A stretch of DNA of 7,159 bases from an uncultured Collinsella sp. (GCA_902490445.1 CABUDZ010000097.1:1-7159); one strand, 5' to 3'; numbered from the stretch's first letter, positions 1 through 6,142 are shown. Notes: a model not told the origin generated them from the letters alone. Translations and numbers: made by a program.

Positions 1-603
1 GGGTGTGCTGGGCATAAAGGATGCGACGACGTCTGCCTCGGCCAGGCGCTCGGGCAGGGCATCCATGCCGTCCATGTCCTCAAACACAATGGGGTAGACG
101 AGCGGATGGCGCTTGATGCCGCGGACGTGTGCGCCCATGCTGCGGCAGAGCGTGGCAAAGTGGCCGCCGATATCGCCCGCGCCCAGCACCAGCACGTTGG
201 CATTTTTGAGCGAGGTAACCGGCCCCAAATCCTCCCAGCGATGCTCGCGCTGCAAGTCGTGATAGCCGGGCAGGCGCTTCATCATGGAAAGGACCATGGC
301 AAACATGTGCTCGCTCACGGCCTGGCCGTAGGCGCCCACCGAGCAAGACAGTTTGGCGTCGGCTGGCACGGTGCCGGCGGCAAGGTAGTCGTCATAGCCG
401 GCGGTCTGCAATTGCAACAGCTGGAGATGCTCGCATGCCGTGAGCATGTCAGGGTCGATGTTGCCCAGGATCACGTCGGCATCGGCGACCTGCTTGCGCG
501 TGGCGGCGTCGGCGCTCGTGTAGATAAAGTCCTCGCCCGGAGCGCTCGACTCAAGAATTGCGCGATGACGGTCGTTGACGGGCAGCAAAACCAGGATGTT
601 CAC
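1..603 (-). CDS. D-isomer-specific 2-hydroxyacid dehydrogenase, C-terminus beyond the left edge
   Basis: Probable NAD(P)-dependent cytoplasmic oxidoreductase interconverting a 2-keto acid and a D-2-hydroxy acid; the substrate cannot be told from sequence. 201 residues are visible. An N-terminal substrate/catalytic lobe contains QTAGYD (66-71), the usual family landmark. Then comes the helix GAYGQAVSEHMFAMVL (90-105), followed by the Rossmann dinucleotide loop GAGDIG (141-146). The ADVVASFMPSTP stretch at the edge (190-201) matches the family's second nucleotide-contact loop. Full-length members run about 310-330 residues, so the catalytic Arg, Glu and His lie outside the window. The GTG start at 603 is chosen because GGAGAGGA (610-617, minus strand) sits six bases upstream and MNILVLLP is a typical opening beta strand. 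It lies downstream of the methionine aminopeptidase gene but behind a terminator, so it is probably transcribed separately. A phosphoglycerate, glyoxylate or lactate dehydrogenase role is possible; none is proven. Confidence 0.88.
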   Translation of the reverse strand, partial: MNILVLLPVNDRHRAILESSAPGEDFIYTSADAATRKQVADADVILGNIDPDMLTACEHLQLLQLQTAGYDDYLAAGTVPADAKLSCSVGAYGQAVSEHMFAMVLSMMKRLPGYHDLQREHRWEDLGPVTSLKNANVLVLGAGDIGGHFATLCRSMGAHVRGIKRHPLVYPIVFEDMDGMDALPERLAEADVVASFMPSTP

Positions 604-621
604 AGGCAGTCCTCTCCGCTC

Positions 622-659
622 AACCTGCCAAAAAAGGGACAGGTTTATTTTGGCAGGTT
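622..659. repeat. REP-like perfect hairpin ahead of the dehydrogenase gene
   Basis: A perfect 12-bp inverted repeat, AACCTGCCAAAA (622-633) and TTTTGGCAGGTT (648-659), encloses a 14-base loop. The loop carries GGGACAGGTT, so CAGGTT (640-645) can also pair with AACCTG (622-627). Two mutually exclusive hairpins are therefore possible. On the transcribed minus strand the structure ends four bases before the ribosome binding site of the dehydrogenase gene. The layout resembles the short palindromes mobilised by REP-associated tyrosine transposases, but no such gene is present here, so that link is inference. Confidence 0.6.
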
Positions 660-676
660 TTATCAGGCAAACGTTC

Positions 677-724
677 AAACAAAAACGCCGGATGCAAGAC
701 GGGCGTGCCCGTCAGCATCCGGCG
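677..724 (-). terminator. Intrinsic terminator of the methionine aminopeptidase gene
   Basis: Reading the minus strand, a 10-bp outer stem pairs positions 715-724 with 686-695 (CGCCGGATGC against GCATCCGGCG). It continues into a 7-bp inner stem, GACGGGC/GCCCGTC (698-704 with 707-713). The stem is followed at once by TTTTTGTTT (685-677). It begins ten bases after the stop codon of the aminopeptidase gene. Stem strength, T-tract and position all agree with a Rho-independent terminator acting on leftward transcription. Confidence 0.9.
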
Positions 725-733
725 CATCCACGG

Positions 734-1621
734 CTACCAGCTCAGCAGCTCGTAGCCGTCCTCGGTCACCACGAGCTGTACCTCGCACTGGGCCGAATCG
801 CTGCCGTCCTTGGTGCGCACGCACCAGCCGTCGCCCTTGCTAATCTTGATATCGGGCGCTCCGGCGTTGACCATGGGCTCGATGGTAAAGACCATGCCTG
901 GCACCATGATGGTGTCTACGTCGGGCGCCTCGGTGGTAAAGCCCACAAACGGGTCCTCGTGGAACTCCTTACCGATGCCGTGTCCGCCGTACTCGCGCAC
1001 CACGCTAAAGCCGGCGTCCTCGACGGTCTTTTGCACTGCCTCGGCCATAACGGACAACGGCAGCCATGGCTTGACGGCCGCCAGACCCGCCTCCACGCTG
1101 GCGCGGGTGACGTCGACCAGGCGCTGACGCTCGGCCGAGACCTCGCCGATGCAGAACATGCGGCTCGAATCACTAAAGTAACCGTCCAAGATCGTGGAGC
1201 AGTCTACGTTGATGATGTCGCCCTCGTGCAGCACATCCGCATCGCAGGGGATACCGTGGCAGACGACGTCGTTGATCGAGGTGCACACGCTCTTGGGATA
1301 GCCCTCGTAGTTAAGGTCGGCCGGCGTGCCACCGTGCTCGACGGTGTAGTCGTAGATCATCTGGTCGATCTGGTTGGTGGTCATGCCTGCGGCGATATGC
1401 TCGCCCACATAATCGAGCACGCCCACGTTGATGGCGGCCGATCGCTTAATGCCCTCGATATCGGCGGGCGTCTTGTAGAGCGTGCGGGGCAGAACCTCCC
1501 AGCCCTCTTCCCACAAGCGCTCGAGGCGCTCGTCGAAGGCGCTATGGCATTTCTTGTATTTCTTGCCGCTGCCGCACCAGCAAGTGTCGTTGCGGCCGGG
1601 CACGGGTCCTTTGTCATACAT
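734..1621 (-). CDS. map: Type I methionine aminopeptidase with N-terminal SEC-C zinc motif
   Basis: Cytoplasmic metalloprotease that removes the initiator methionine from nascent proteins. The 295 residues open with a SEC-C motif, PGRNDTCWCGSGKKYKKCH. It supplies zinc ligands C14, C16, C25 and H26 and in this family is thought to aid ribosome or partner contact. The pita-bread catalytic domain spans about 45-295. The expected active-site residues are all visible: H122 in CHGIP, metal ligands D140 (NVD) and D151 (FSD), H214 in GGHGIG, E248 in IEP and E280 in SAQCE. H221 matches the second conserved histidine. The length fits SEC-C-bearing members, about 40 residues longer than the E. coli enzyme. 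The ATG at 1621 is supported by AAGGAAG a few bases upstream and by the intact zinc motif just inside. The gene ends at a strong terminator and is probably monocistronic. The symbol is by homology; genomes of this type may carry a second copy without SEC-C. Confidence 0.96.
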   Translation of the reverse strand: MYDKGPVPGRNDTCWCGSGKKYKKCHSAFDERLERLWEEGWEVLPRTLYKTPADIEGIKRSAAINVGVLDYVGEHIAAGMTTNQIDQMIYDYTVEHGGTPADLNYEGYPKSVCTSINDVVCHGIPCDADVLHEGDIINVDCSTILDGYFSDSSRMFCIGEVSAERQRLVDVTRASVEAGLAAVKPWLPLSVMAEAVQKTVEDAGFSVVREYGGHGIGKEFHEDPFVGFTTEAPDVDTIMVPGMVFTIEPMVNAGAPDIKISKGDGWCVRTKDGSDSAQCEVQLVVTEDGYELLSW

Positions 1622-1646
1622 GGCTAACTTCCTTTCGTTCGCAGCT

Positions 1647-1652
1647 AGTATA
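1647..1652 (-). promoter_or_regulatory. Candidate -10 box for the methionine aminopeptidase gene
   Basis: On the minus strand TATACT matches the -10 consensus at five of six positions and lies 26 bases before the start codon, leaving a leader of roughly 18 bases that includes the ribosome binding site. No good -35 hexamer is seen at 16-18 bases; that position coincides with the edge of the neighbouring palindrome. The call rests on the -10 match and spacing only. Confidence 0.35.
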
Positions 1653-1673
1653 GCCCACCCACGCGTCCATAAA

Positions 1674-1740
1674 AGTTGCGGTGATATAGTTCCGATTTAA
1701 GCGGTTTAACAGCACAAACAGGAACTATATCACCGCAACT
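1674..1740. repeat. Long perfect palindrome between radical SAM and methionine aminopeptidase genes
   Basis: Two perfect 20-base arms, AGTTGCGGTGATATAGTTCC (1674-1693) and its exact reverse complement (1721-1740), flank a 27-base loop containing GATTTAAGCGG. A GTTT/AAAC pair (1704-1707 with 1716-1719) could extend the hairpin inward. On the minus strand the right-to-left transcript of the radical SAM gene would read through it and then into TTTTATGG, so it may act as a weak terminator. The arm length and perfect symmetry exceed what a terminator needs and suggest a dispersed palindromic element. It resembles the hairpin at 6079-6142. Confidence 0.85.
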
Positions 1741-1781
1741 GATGGGGCGGGATGGCGGGCACTAGCTGCTGCGTGGTTTTG

Positions 1782-2558
1782 CTAGTAGCTCACCTGGCAG
1801 GGAATACCGAGGGCGCGCACGCGCGCGGCAATGGCGTCGAGTACCTCGGGCACTGCTTTGGCAAGGCCGGCGATCGGTGTTTCGCGTGCCACCGTGTAGA
1901 TGGTCGCCTCCTGCGGGCGAATGCGCTCAAGCGCCGCGAGCCAAGGGGCAACGTACTCCACGCCGGTGTTGTCGATGGGCTTGCCCTGATACTCGCCGGT
2001 TAAAAAGATCGTCTGGATAATAACGTGACCGTTAAAGCTTGCGAACGTCTCGATCTGGTGCTCGACGTCGTAGGGGCCAACAGGCTGGTCGAGCAGCTGG
2101 ATAAATGCCGGGTCGACGGTATCGAGCTTAAGAATGTTGTCGTCGACCATCATGAGCGCGTCGTGCACCTCGGGGCGGTCGGCGCGCGTACCGTTGGAGA
2201 GCACGGCGATCTTGGAGTTTGGGGCAAGCTCGTCGCGCAGCGCGACGGCGCCGGCAATGGCCTGCGGAAACTCCGGTGCGGCGGTGGGCTCGCCGTTGCC
2301 TGCGAAGGTGATCACATCGGGGAGTTCGCCCTCGGCTGCCATCTCGCGCAGCTTTGCCTCGAGCGCGTCGAGTACCATGGCAGCTGTGTTGTACGGCTCA
2401 TGGCAGGGGCGCTCGGCGTTGAGGCCGTTTTCGCAGTAAATGCAGTCGAACGTGCAGATCTTACCGCTGGCCGGCATCATGTTGACGCCGAGCGAGAGAC
2501 CAAGGCGACGGCTGCGAACAGGCCCAAAGATGGGGCTGGCATTCAAAAACGTAGACAT
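1782..2558 (-). CDS. Radical SAM protein, COG0731-like, function unknown
   Basis: A 258-residue cytoplasmic iron-sulfur protein that should cleave S-adenosylmethionine to a 5'-deoxyadenosyl radical. The cluster motif CxxxCxxC is clear (C35, C39, C42 in CTFDCIYC). AGNGEPT (86-92) is the SAM-binding GGEP-type motif, and SNGT (121-124) follows. The opening FGPVRSRRLGLSLGVNMMP is the signature of bacterial proteins often labelled wyosine-synthase-like (COG0731). Bacteria lack wyosine, so that name should not be taken as function. The frame stays open far upstream to 3152, but the ATG at 2558 is chosen for two reasons. It has GAGGAG nine bases before it, and the extra upstream sequence looks nothing like the family and overlaps the opposite-strand hydrolase. 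The gene is divergent from the hydrolase; downstream on the minus strand comes the 1674-1740 palindrome. The true substrate is unknown. Confidence 0.9.
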   Translation of the reverse strand: MSTFLNASPIFGPVRSRRLGLSLGVNMMPASGKICTFDCIYCENGLNAERPCHEPYNTAAMVLDALEAKLREMAAEGELPDVITFAGNGEPTAAPEFPQAIAGAVALRDELAPNSKIAVLSNGTRADRPEVHDALMMVDDNILKLDTVDPAFIQLLDQPVGPYDVEHQIETFASFNGHVIIQTIFLTGEYQGKPIDNTGVEYVAPWLAALERIRPQEATIYTVARETPIAGLAKAVPEVLDAIAARVRALGIPCQVSY

Positions 2559-2589
2559 AGGCTTATGCTCCTCAAGACAATTGTGCCTA

Positions 2590-2598
2590 AGCATAGCA
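2590..2598 (-). promoter_or_regulatory. Possible extended -10 promoter of the radical SAM gene
   Basis: The minus strand reads TGCTATGCT, an extended -10 arrangement (TG, one base, TATGCT) about 32 bases before the start codon. No convincing -35 is present at standard spacing, which extended -10 promoters can tolerate. Position and leader length of about 25 bases are reasonable, but the match is modest. Confidence 0.3.
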
Positions 2599-2606
2599 TC
2601 GGCTCC

Positions 2607-2631
2607 AAAGCAAGGTACGGGCTCTTGCTTT
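2607..2631. promoter_or_regulatory. Inverted repeat in the divergent intergenic region
   Basis: Perfect 8-bp arms AAAGCAAG (2607-2614) and CTTGCTTT (2624-2631) are separated by nine bases. The site sits directly upstream of the possible radical SAM promoter and between two divergently transcribed genes. It has the size and symmetry of a dimeric repressor operator. No regulator gene is adjacent, so its function is a guess. Confidence 0.35.
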
Positions 2632-2729
2632 ACAAGTTTCGTTTTTTCACGTCGCTCATTATGCCGTGCCATGAAAAGTCTCGGGTCGGGTACAGTTAAT
2701 CTGTTAACAAGTCGTAAGGCAGTGCAGGA

Positions 2730-2772
2730 CCATCCAGCCGTACTGACGTGCAACTGGATGGGCATTGATAAT
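2730..2772 (+). promoter_or_regulatory. Inverted repeat overlapping a possible hydrolase promoter
   Basis: Perfect 8-bp arms CCATCCAG (2730-2737) and CTGGATGG (2754-2761) enclose 16 bases. A weak promoter overlaps: CTGACG (2743-2748) lies in the loop, and GATAAT (2767-2772) follows after 18 bases. The right arm would then lie between the two boxes, a classic repressor position. Against this, transcription would start near 2779, inside or past the ribosome binding site (2773-2777). The real start may therefore lie further upstream. Confidence 0.28.
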
Positions 2773-2783
2773 GGGGGCACAAC

Positions 2784-3581
2784 ATGGATTTTACGGTCGA
2801 GAATGCGGGCACCACGATTGCCTGTCGCGAATATGCCGGCCCGGATGTGTCGCCTGATACTCCTGCCTTGGTGTGCGTGCACGGCGCTTGTGTCGACGGC
2901 ACATTTTTCGACGGAATCGCTTGTGAGCTCAGCCGCAACTACCGCGTCATTGCCTACGACCGTCGCGGCTGTGGTGACAGCAGCGAAGCGGCAGACGGCA
3001 GCTATGATCTTGCCGCTCAGGCCGCCGACCTGCAGGCCGTGATCGAACACGTTGGCGCTCCGACAAATGTGCTTGCGCACAGCGCCGGTACGTTGGTGGC
3101 GCTGGAGCTTCTTCGCACCGAACCCCATCTCGTCGCCCGCGCGATTCTGCATGAGCCGGCTGTGTCGGCCGAAGGCGTCGGCATGGGCGCGGCTCCGGTT
3201 TTGCTCGATATGATTGCAGCTGGAAAGGTTTCAAGGGCGCTCCGTCTTTTCTTGGGAGCCCTCGGCGACTTGGACCCCGAGGCTCCTGGGACGACCGAGG
3301 CGGAAGCCAAACATGCTCTGCGCAATGGTCGTTGCTTTATGGCGAACGAATATGGAACAAATATGACATATGCTCCCGACTGGGATCGCGCCCGCGCGTC
3401 AAAGGCGGTGTCGGCCGTGTTTTTGGGTGAGCTTTCGGTTGGTACGCCCCGCGAGGCTGGTACGCGAGCGACTGCCGAATATCTCGATTGTCCTCTCGTG
3501 ACGATCCCGGGCGCGCATAACGGTCTGCGCGATCGCCCCGTTACGGCGGCAAACGCCGTTCGCGATGTCTTGGAGCGTTAG
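2784..3581 (+). CDS. Alpha/beta hydrolase fold protein
   Basis: A 265-residue probable cytoplasmic serine hydrolase of unknown substrate. The fold markers run in order: CVHGACVDG with the oxyanion HG (33-34), VIAYDRRGCGDSS (55-67), and the nucleophile elbow AHSAG with S100. The catalytic histidine is H245 in PGAHNG. The acid is less clear: E216 in VFLGELS falls where the family usually has Asp or Glu after strand 7. The elbow has Ala in place of the first Gly of GxSxG, which is tolerated in this family. A helical cap probably occupies about 128-205. There is no signal peptide. The ATG at 2784 has GGGGG six bases upstream. It is a single-gene unit, divergent from the radical SAM gene, with 211 bases to the next gene. 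An esterase, lactonase or menaquinone-type hydrolase role cannot be told apart. Confidence 0.9.
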   Translation: MDFTVENAGTTIACREYAGPDVSPDTPALVCVHGACVDGTFFDGIACELSRNYRVIAYDRRGCGDSSEAADGSYDLAAQAADLQAVIEHVGAPTNVLAHSAGTLVALELLRTEPHLVARAILHEPAVSAEGVGMGAAPVLLDMIAAGKVSRALRLFLGALGDLDPEAPGTTEAEAKHALRNGRCFMANEYGTNMTYAPDWDRARASKAVSAVFLGELSVGTPREAGTRATAEYLDCPLVTIPGAHNGLRDRPVTAANAVRDVLER

Positions 3582-3677
3582 CACGCTCGATGACCTGCGG
3601 GGAGGGGGACTGCTAGCGTTTCGTCATTGTTAACGAATGCGCCCATAACCGTGCGCCCGCGGCTCCATTACCGCTAT

Positions 3678-3706
3678 TTGCCAGGTCATAAAAATGTAAC
3701 GATAAT
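3678..3706 (+). promoter_or_regulatory. Sigma-70-type promoter of the HD-GYP/Hpt operon
   Basis: TTGCCA (3678-3683) and GATAAT (3701-3706) are separated by exactly 17 bases, and each matches its consensus hexamer at five of six positions. Transcription would begin near 3713 and leave a leader of about 80 bases. The -10 box overlaps the word GTAACGATA (3696-3704), which recurs at 3771-3779 just before the ribosome binding site. The leader shows no c-di-GMP riboswitch signature. Confidence 0.7.
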
Positions 3707-3792
3707 CGCGCGTTTGCCTGCAGTTGTCAGATGTTACCCTTGTACCATTTGATATGCGCCGTTGCCGTGCGTAACGATAGAAAGGGCCCCAT

Positions 3793-5673
3793 ATGCTCAA
3801 TAATCACGAGGTCAATCTAACCGACGAGGAGGCTGCCGCCGAGGTCGCCCGCGTCGCGAAGACCTACCCCGTGGTGCGTTTGCTGTCGGCCGATCAGATT
3901 AAGAGCGAGCCTAACTGCTTGCTCGCCGGCGATCGCTGCCCTTGTCTGCGTCAGTCGAGTCTTGAGGCCTTGGCAGACTCCGATGAGGTGTCGGAGCAGC
4001 TGCTCAATGATGGTATTGAGTACCGCGCCCGTCTGCGCCCTCTAAAGGTCGAGGGCGAGCCTCACGTCCTGCTGATGGTGCGTCCGATTGATGAGCAAGA
4101 GGCCGCAGAAGAGGACCTTGTCTACACCGACGTGCTGACGAGTGCGTGCAATCGCCGATATTACGAGGAAAAGCTCCGTAGCGCGCGCATGAAGGCCGGC
4201 GTTGCGGTAATCGACCTTGATGATTTTAGGGTCTTCAACGATACGTGTGGCCATCATGCTGGCGACCTTGCACTCGCTGCTGTGGCGACAGCCATACGCA
4301 GCGGAATTCGTTCGACTGACGAGCTTGTGCGCTATGGCTGCGACAAGTTTGTGACCGTCATGCCCAATATTCCCTCCGATGACTTCGCCCGTCGCCTGCG
4401 TCAGGTATCCGATGCCGTTCATGCCACGATTATTCCGGGCCATGAGTACGTGAGCTTGACGGCATGCGTTGGTGGCGTTCGCATTCATGGCGAGACGGTC
4501 GATGAGGGCGTTGGCCGCGCTGTCCAGTTACTGAGCCGCGCTAAGGCAAAAGCCGGTACGGTCGTGACCGATGCCGATTCCATCGAGGCCTTCCAAAGCG
4601 AAAAGCCTTTGGTGCTTATTATTGATGACTCCGAGATGAACCGAGCCATTCTCAGCGAGATGCTCAAGGACGAGTATTGCATCCTCGAGGCTGATAACGG
4701 TCGTACGGCGCTCGACATGGTCGACCGCTATGGCGATGAGTTGTCGCTCGTGCTGCTGGACATTGTCATGCCGGGCATAAGCGGCTTTGAGGTGCTGGCC
4801 GATCTGTCGCGCCGATCGGGTATCGACAATCTGCCTGTCATCATGATTTCGAGCGAAGATTCCGATGATATGGTTCTGCGCGCGTACGAGCTGGGCGCCT
4901 CGGACTATATCAACCGCCCGTTTGACTCCCGTGTCGTGCGCCGCCGTGTAAGCAACACCATCCGCCTATACGCCAAGCAGCGCCGCCTGACGAACCTGCT
5001 GTCCCAGCAGTACAACGAGCGCGTCAAGAACAGTCGCATGCTCATCGACATCATGGCCGGCGTCATGGAGCTTCGCAACGGCGAGAGCGGTAGGCACGTT
5101 ACGAACATCGAAAAGCTGACCGAGCTGCTGCTTGGCTGTCTGGTCCAGCGTAGCGGCACGATCTCCCTCGACAATGAGGAACGCTCCACGATCGCCCTGG
5201 CTTCGGCGCTGCACGATATCGGCAAGATGTCGATTGACGATGCGATTCTCAACAAGCCCGGCCGCCTTACGCCCGAGGAGTTCGAGATTATGAAGACGCA
5301 TACCACGATCGGCGCCGACATGCTGCTTGAGCTGGGTAGTCATCACGCCGGCAATGCGCTTATGGAATATGCGTACCAGATTGCGCGTTGGCACCACGAG
5401 CGCTGGGACGGCAGAGGCTATCCCGATGGCCTTAAGGGCGATGAAATTCCCATTGCCGCACAGGTGGTTTCGGTGGCCGACGTGTACGATGCTCTGACGA
5501 GTGCGCGTGTGTACAAGGACGCTATCCCGCACAAGGAGGCGATCCAGATGATCCTGGACGGTAAGTGCGGCACCTTTAACCCGCTGCTGCTCGATTGTCT
5601 GCTCGAGGTGCAAGACCAAATTGCCGAGACGTTGGCACGCCCCGCTGACGTCGTTGCGTTTCCCACGATTTAG
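3793..5673 (+). CDS. Degenerate GGDEF-receiver-HD-GYP c-di-GMP phosphodiesterase
   Basis: A 626-residue soluble signalling protein likely to hydrolyse cyclic di-GMP. Domain order: a PAS-like N-terminus (about 20-105) with C42, C49 and C51; a GGDEF fold (about 108-262); a receiver (about 272-390); a short helical linker; and HD-GYP (about 415-612). The GGDEF signature reads GCDKF (182-186), so cyclase activity is doubtful, though the first-metal Asp region IDLDDF and NDTCGHHAGD persist. The receiver keeps D278/D279 and phospho-acceptor D323 in LLDIVMPG, but the conserved Lys is Arg (R375 in NRPFD). HD-GYP is intact: E431, H435, H474-D475 with K478 in HDIGK, H503, H534-H535, GRGYP (540-544) and D563. 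No membrane segment or signal peptide is seen. The ATG at 3793 follows AAAGGG by six bases. An Hpt gene lies 24 bases downstream, suggesting that phosphorylation controls the enzyme. A non-enzymatic GTP- or c-di-GMP-sensing role for the GGDEF domain is likely but unproven. Confidence 0.93.
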   Translation: MLNNHEVNLTDEEAAAEVARVAKTYPVVRLLSADQIKSEPNCLLAGDRCPCLRQSSLEALADSDEVSEQLLNDGIEYRARLRPLKVEGEPHVLLMVRPIDEQEAAEEDLVYTDVLTSACNRRYYEEKLRSARMKAGVAVIDLDDFRVFNDTCGHHAGDLALAAVATAIRSGIRSTDELVRYGCDKFVTVMPNIPSDDFARRLRQVSDAVHATIIPGHEYVSLTACVGGVRIHGETVDEGVGRAVQLLSRAKAKAGTVVTDADSIEAFQSEKPLVLIIDDSEMNRAILSEMLKDEYCILEADNGRTALDMVDRYGDELSLVLLDIVMPGISGFEVLADLSRRSGIDNLPVIMISSEDSDDMVLRAYELGASDYINRPFDSRVVRRRVSNTIRLYAKQRRLTNLLSQQYNERVKNSRMLIDIMAGVMELRNGESGRHVTNIEKLTELLLGCLVQRSGTISLDNEERSTIALASALHDIGKMSIDDAILNKPGRLTPEEFEIMKTHTTIGADMLLELGSHHAGNALMEYAYQIARWHHERWDGRGYPDGLKGDEIPIAAQVVSVADVYDALTSARVYKDAIPHKEAIQMILDGKCGTFNPLLLDCLLEVQDQIAETLARPADVVAFPTI

Positions 5674-5697
5674 TTTGACCAAAGGAGTTTTTAACCC

Positions 5698-6054
5698 ATG
5701 ATTTCCATGCGTGAGGCGTATGAGAAGATCGGCGCTAATTATGATGACGCGTGCGCTCGGCTGATGGGCGATGAGATGCTTGCCCGCTTTGCCCTCAAGT
5801 TTTTGGATGACGAGAGCATGGACAAGCTGGAGGCTGCCATGGCGGCGGGAGATGCCGAGAGTGCGTTTATGGCAGTGCATACGCTCAAAGGCGTGAGCCA
5901 GAACCTGGGATTCGATAATCTGTACGAGCCGGCGGTCGTGGTGACCGAAGCGCTGCGCGGTGCCGATGCCGTTGACGGCGCTCGTGAGGGAATGCATGCG
6001 CTGCAGCAGCAATATGCGGCCACAATGTCGGCCCTGCGCGAGGCGGCCGAGTAA
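5698..6054 (+). CDS. Histidine phosphotransfer (Hpt) domain protein
   Basis: A 118-residue all-helical cytoplasmic protein consisting of a single Hpt domain. The phospho-accepting histidine is H61 in HTLKGVSQNLGF, an almost canonical HxLKGxxxxLG motif on the second long helix. There is no kinase, receiver or membrane part, so it must work as an intermediate carrying phosphate between other proteins. The gene begins 24 bases after the HD-GYP gene, with AAAGGAG ten bases before the ATG at 5698, so the two are almost surely cotranscribed. An internal ATG at codon 4 is too far from that site to be preferred. The obvious partner is the receiver domain of the upstream protein; the donor kinase is not in the window. 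Transcription ends in or after the hairpin at 6079-6142. Confidence 0.93.
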   Translation: MISMREAYEKIGANYDDACARLMGDEMLARFALKFLDDESMDKLEAAMAAGDAESAFMAVHTLKGVSQNLGFDNLYEPAVVVTEALRGADAVDGAREGMHALQQQYAATMSALREAAE

Positions 6055-6078
6055 GAGGCTGTGAGCCTTGATGACTAT

Positions 6079-6142
6079 GAGAGTGGATAATCTCCCGTTT
6101 TAGGCCCGGTGGCGGCCTAAAAGTGGGAGATTATCCACTCTC
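6079..6142. repeat. Long two-part palindrome after the Hpt gene
   Basis: An 18-bp perfect outer stem, GAGAGTGGATAATCTCCC (6079-6096) with its reverse complement (6125-6142), is followed by an inner 9-bp stem, TTTTAGGCC/GGCCTAAAA (6098-6106 with 6114-6122). Only one base on the left and two on the right are unpaired between the stems; the loop is seven bases. It lies 25 bases after the Hpt stop codon. No T-tract follows on the plus strand, so a simple terminator is unlikely, though the structure may protect or end the transcript. Architecture and interior words resemble the palindrome at 1674-1740. Confidence 0.88.

Noticed and set aside
575..1627. 350-codon open frame on the plus strand opposite the methionine aminopeptidase gene
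   Set aside because: It is antisense to a gene with all catalytic residues, and its translation is low in complexity and matches no family I recognise. Long antisense frames are expected in GC-rich coding DNA.
2559..3152. Upstream extension of the radical SAM reading frame
   Set aside because: The frame is open, but the extra 198 residues do not resemble the family, overlap the hydrolase gene, and the ATG at 2558 has a good ribosome binding site.
3582..3677. Terminator after the alpha/beta hydrolase
   Set aside because: Only short stems occur (for example GAGCG/CGCTC at 3573-3588) and none is followed by a T-tract.
3713..3792. c-di-GMP riboswitch in the leader of the HD-GYP gene
   Set aside because: The leader is only about 80 bases and lacks the conserved GEMM-type core sequences; only a weak 5-bp GTTAC/GTAAC pairing is seen.
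4966..6012. 348-codon minus-strand frame opposite the HD-GYP and Hpt genes
   Set aside because: It spans two well-supported genes and the gap between them; no motif or ribosome binding site supports it.
6079..6142. Simple intrinsic terminator after the Hpt gene
   Set aside because: The stem is strong but no T-tract follows on the plus strand, so it is listed as a repeat instead.
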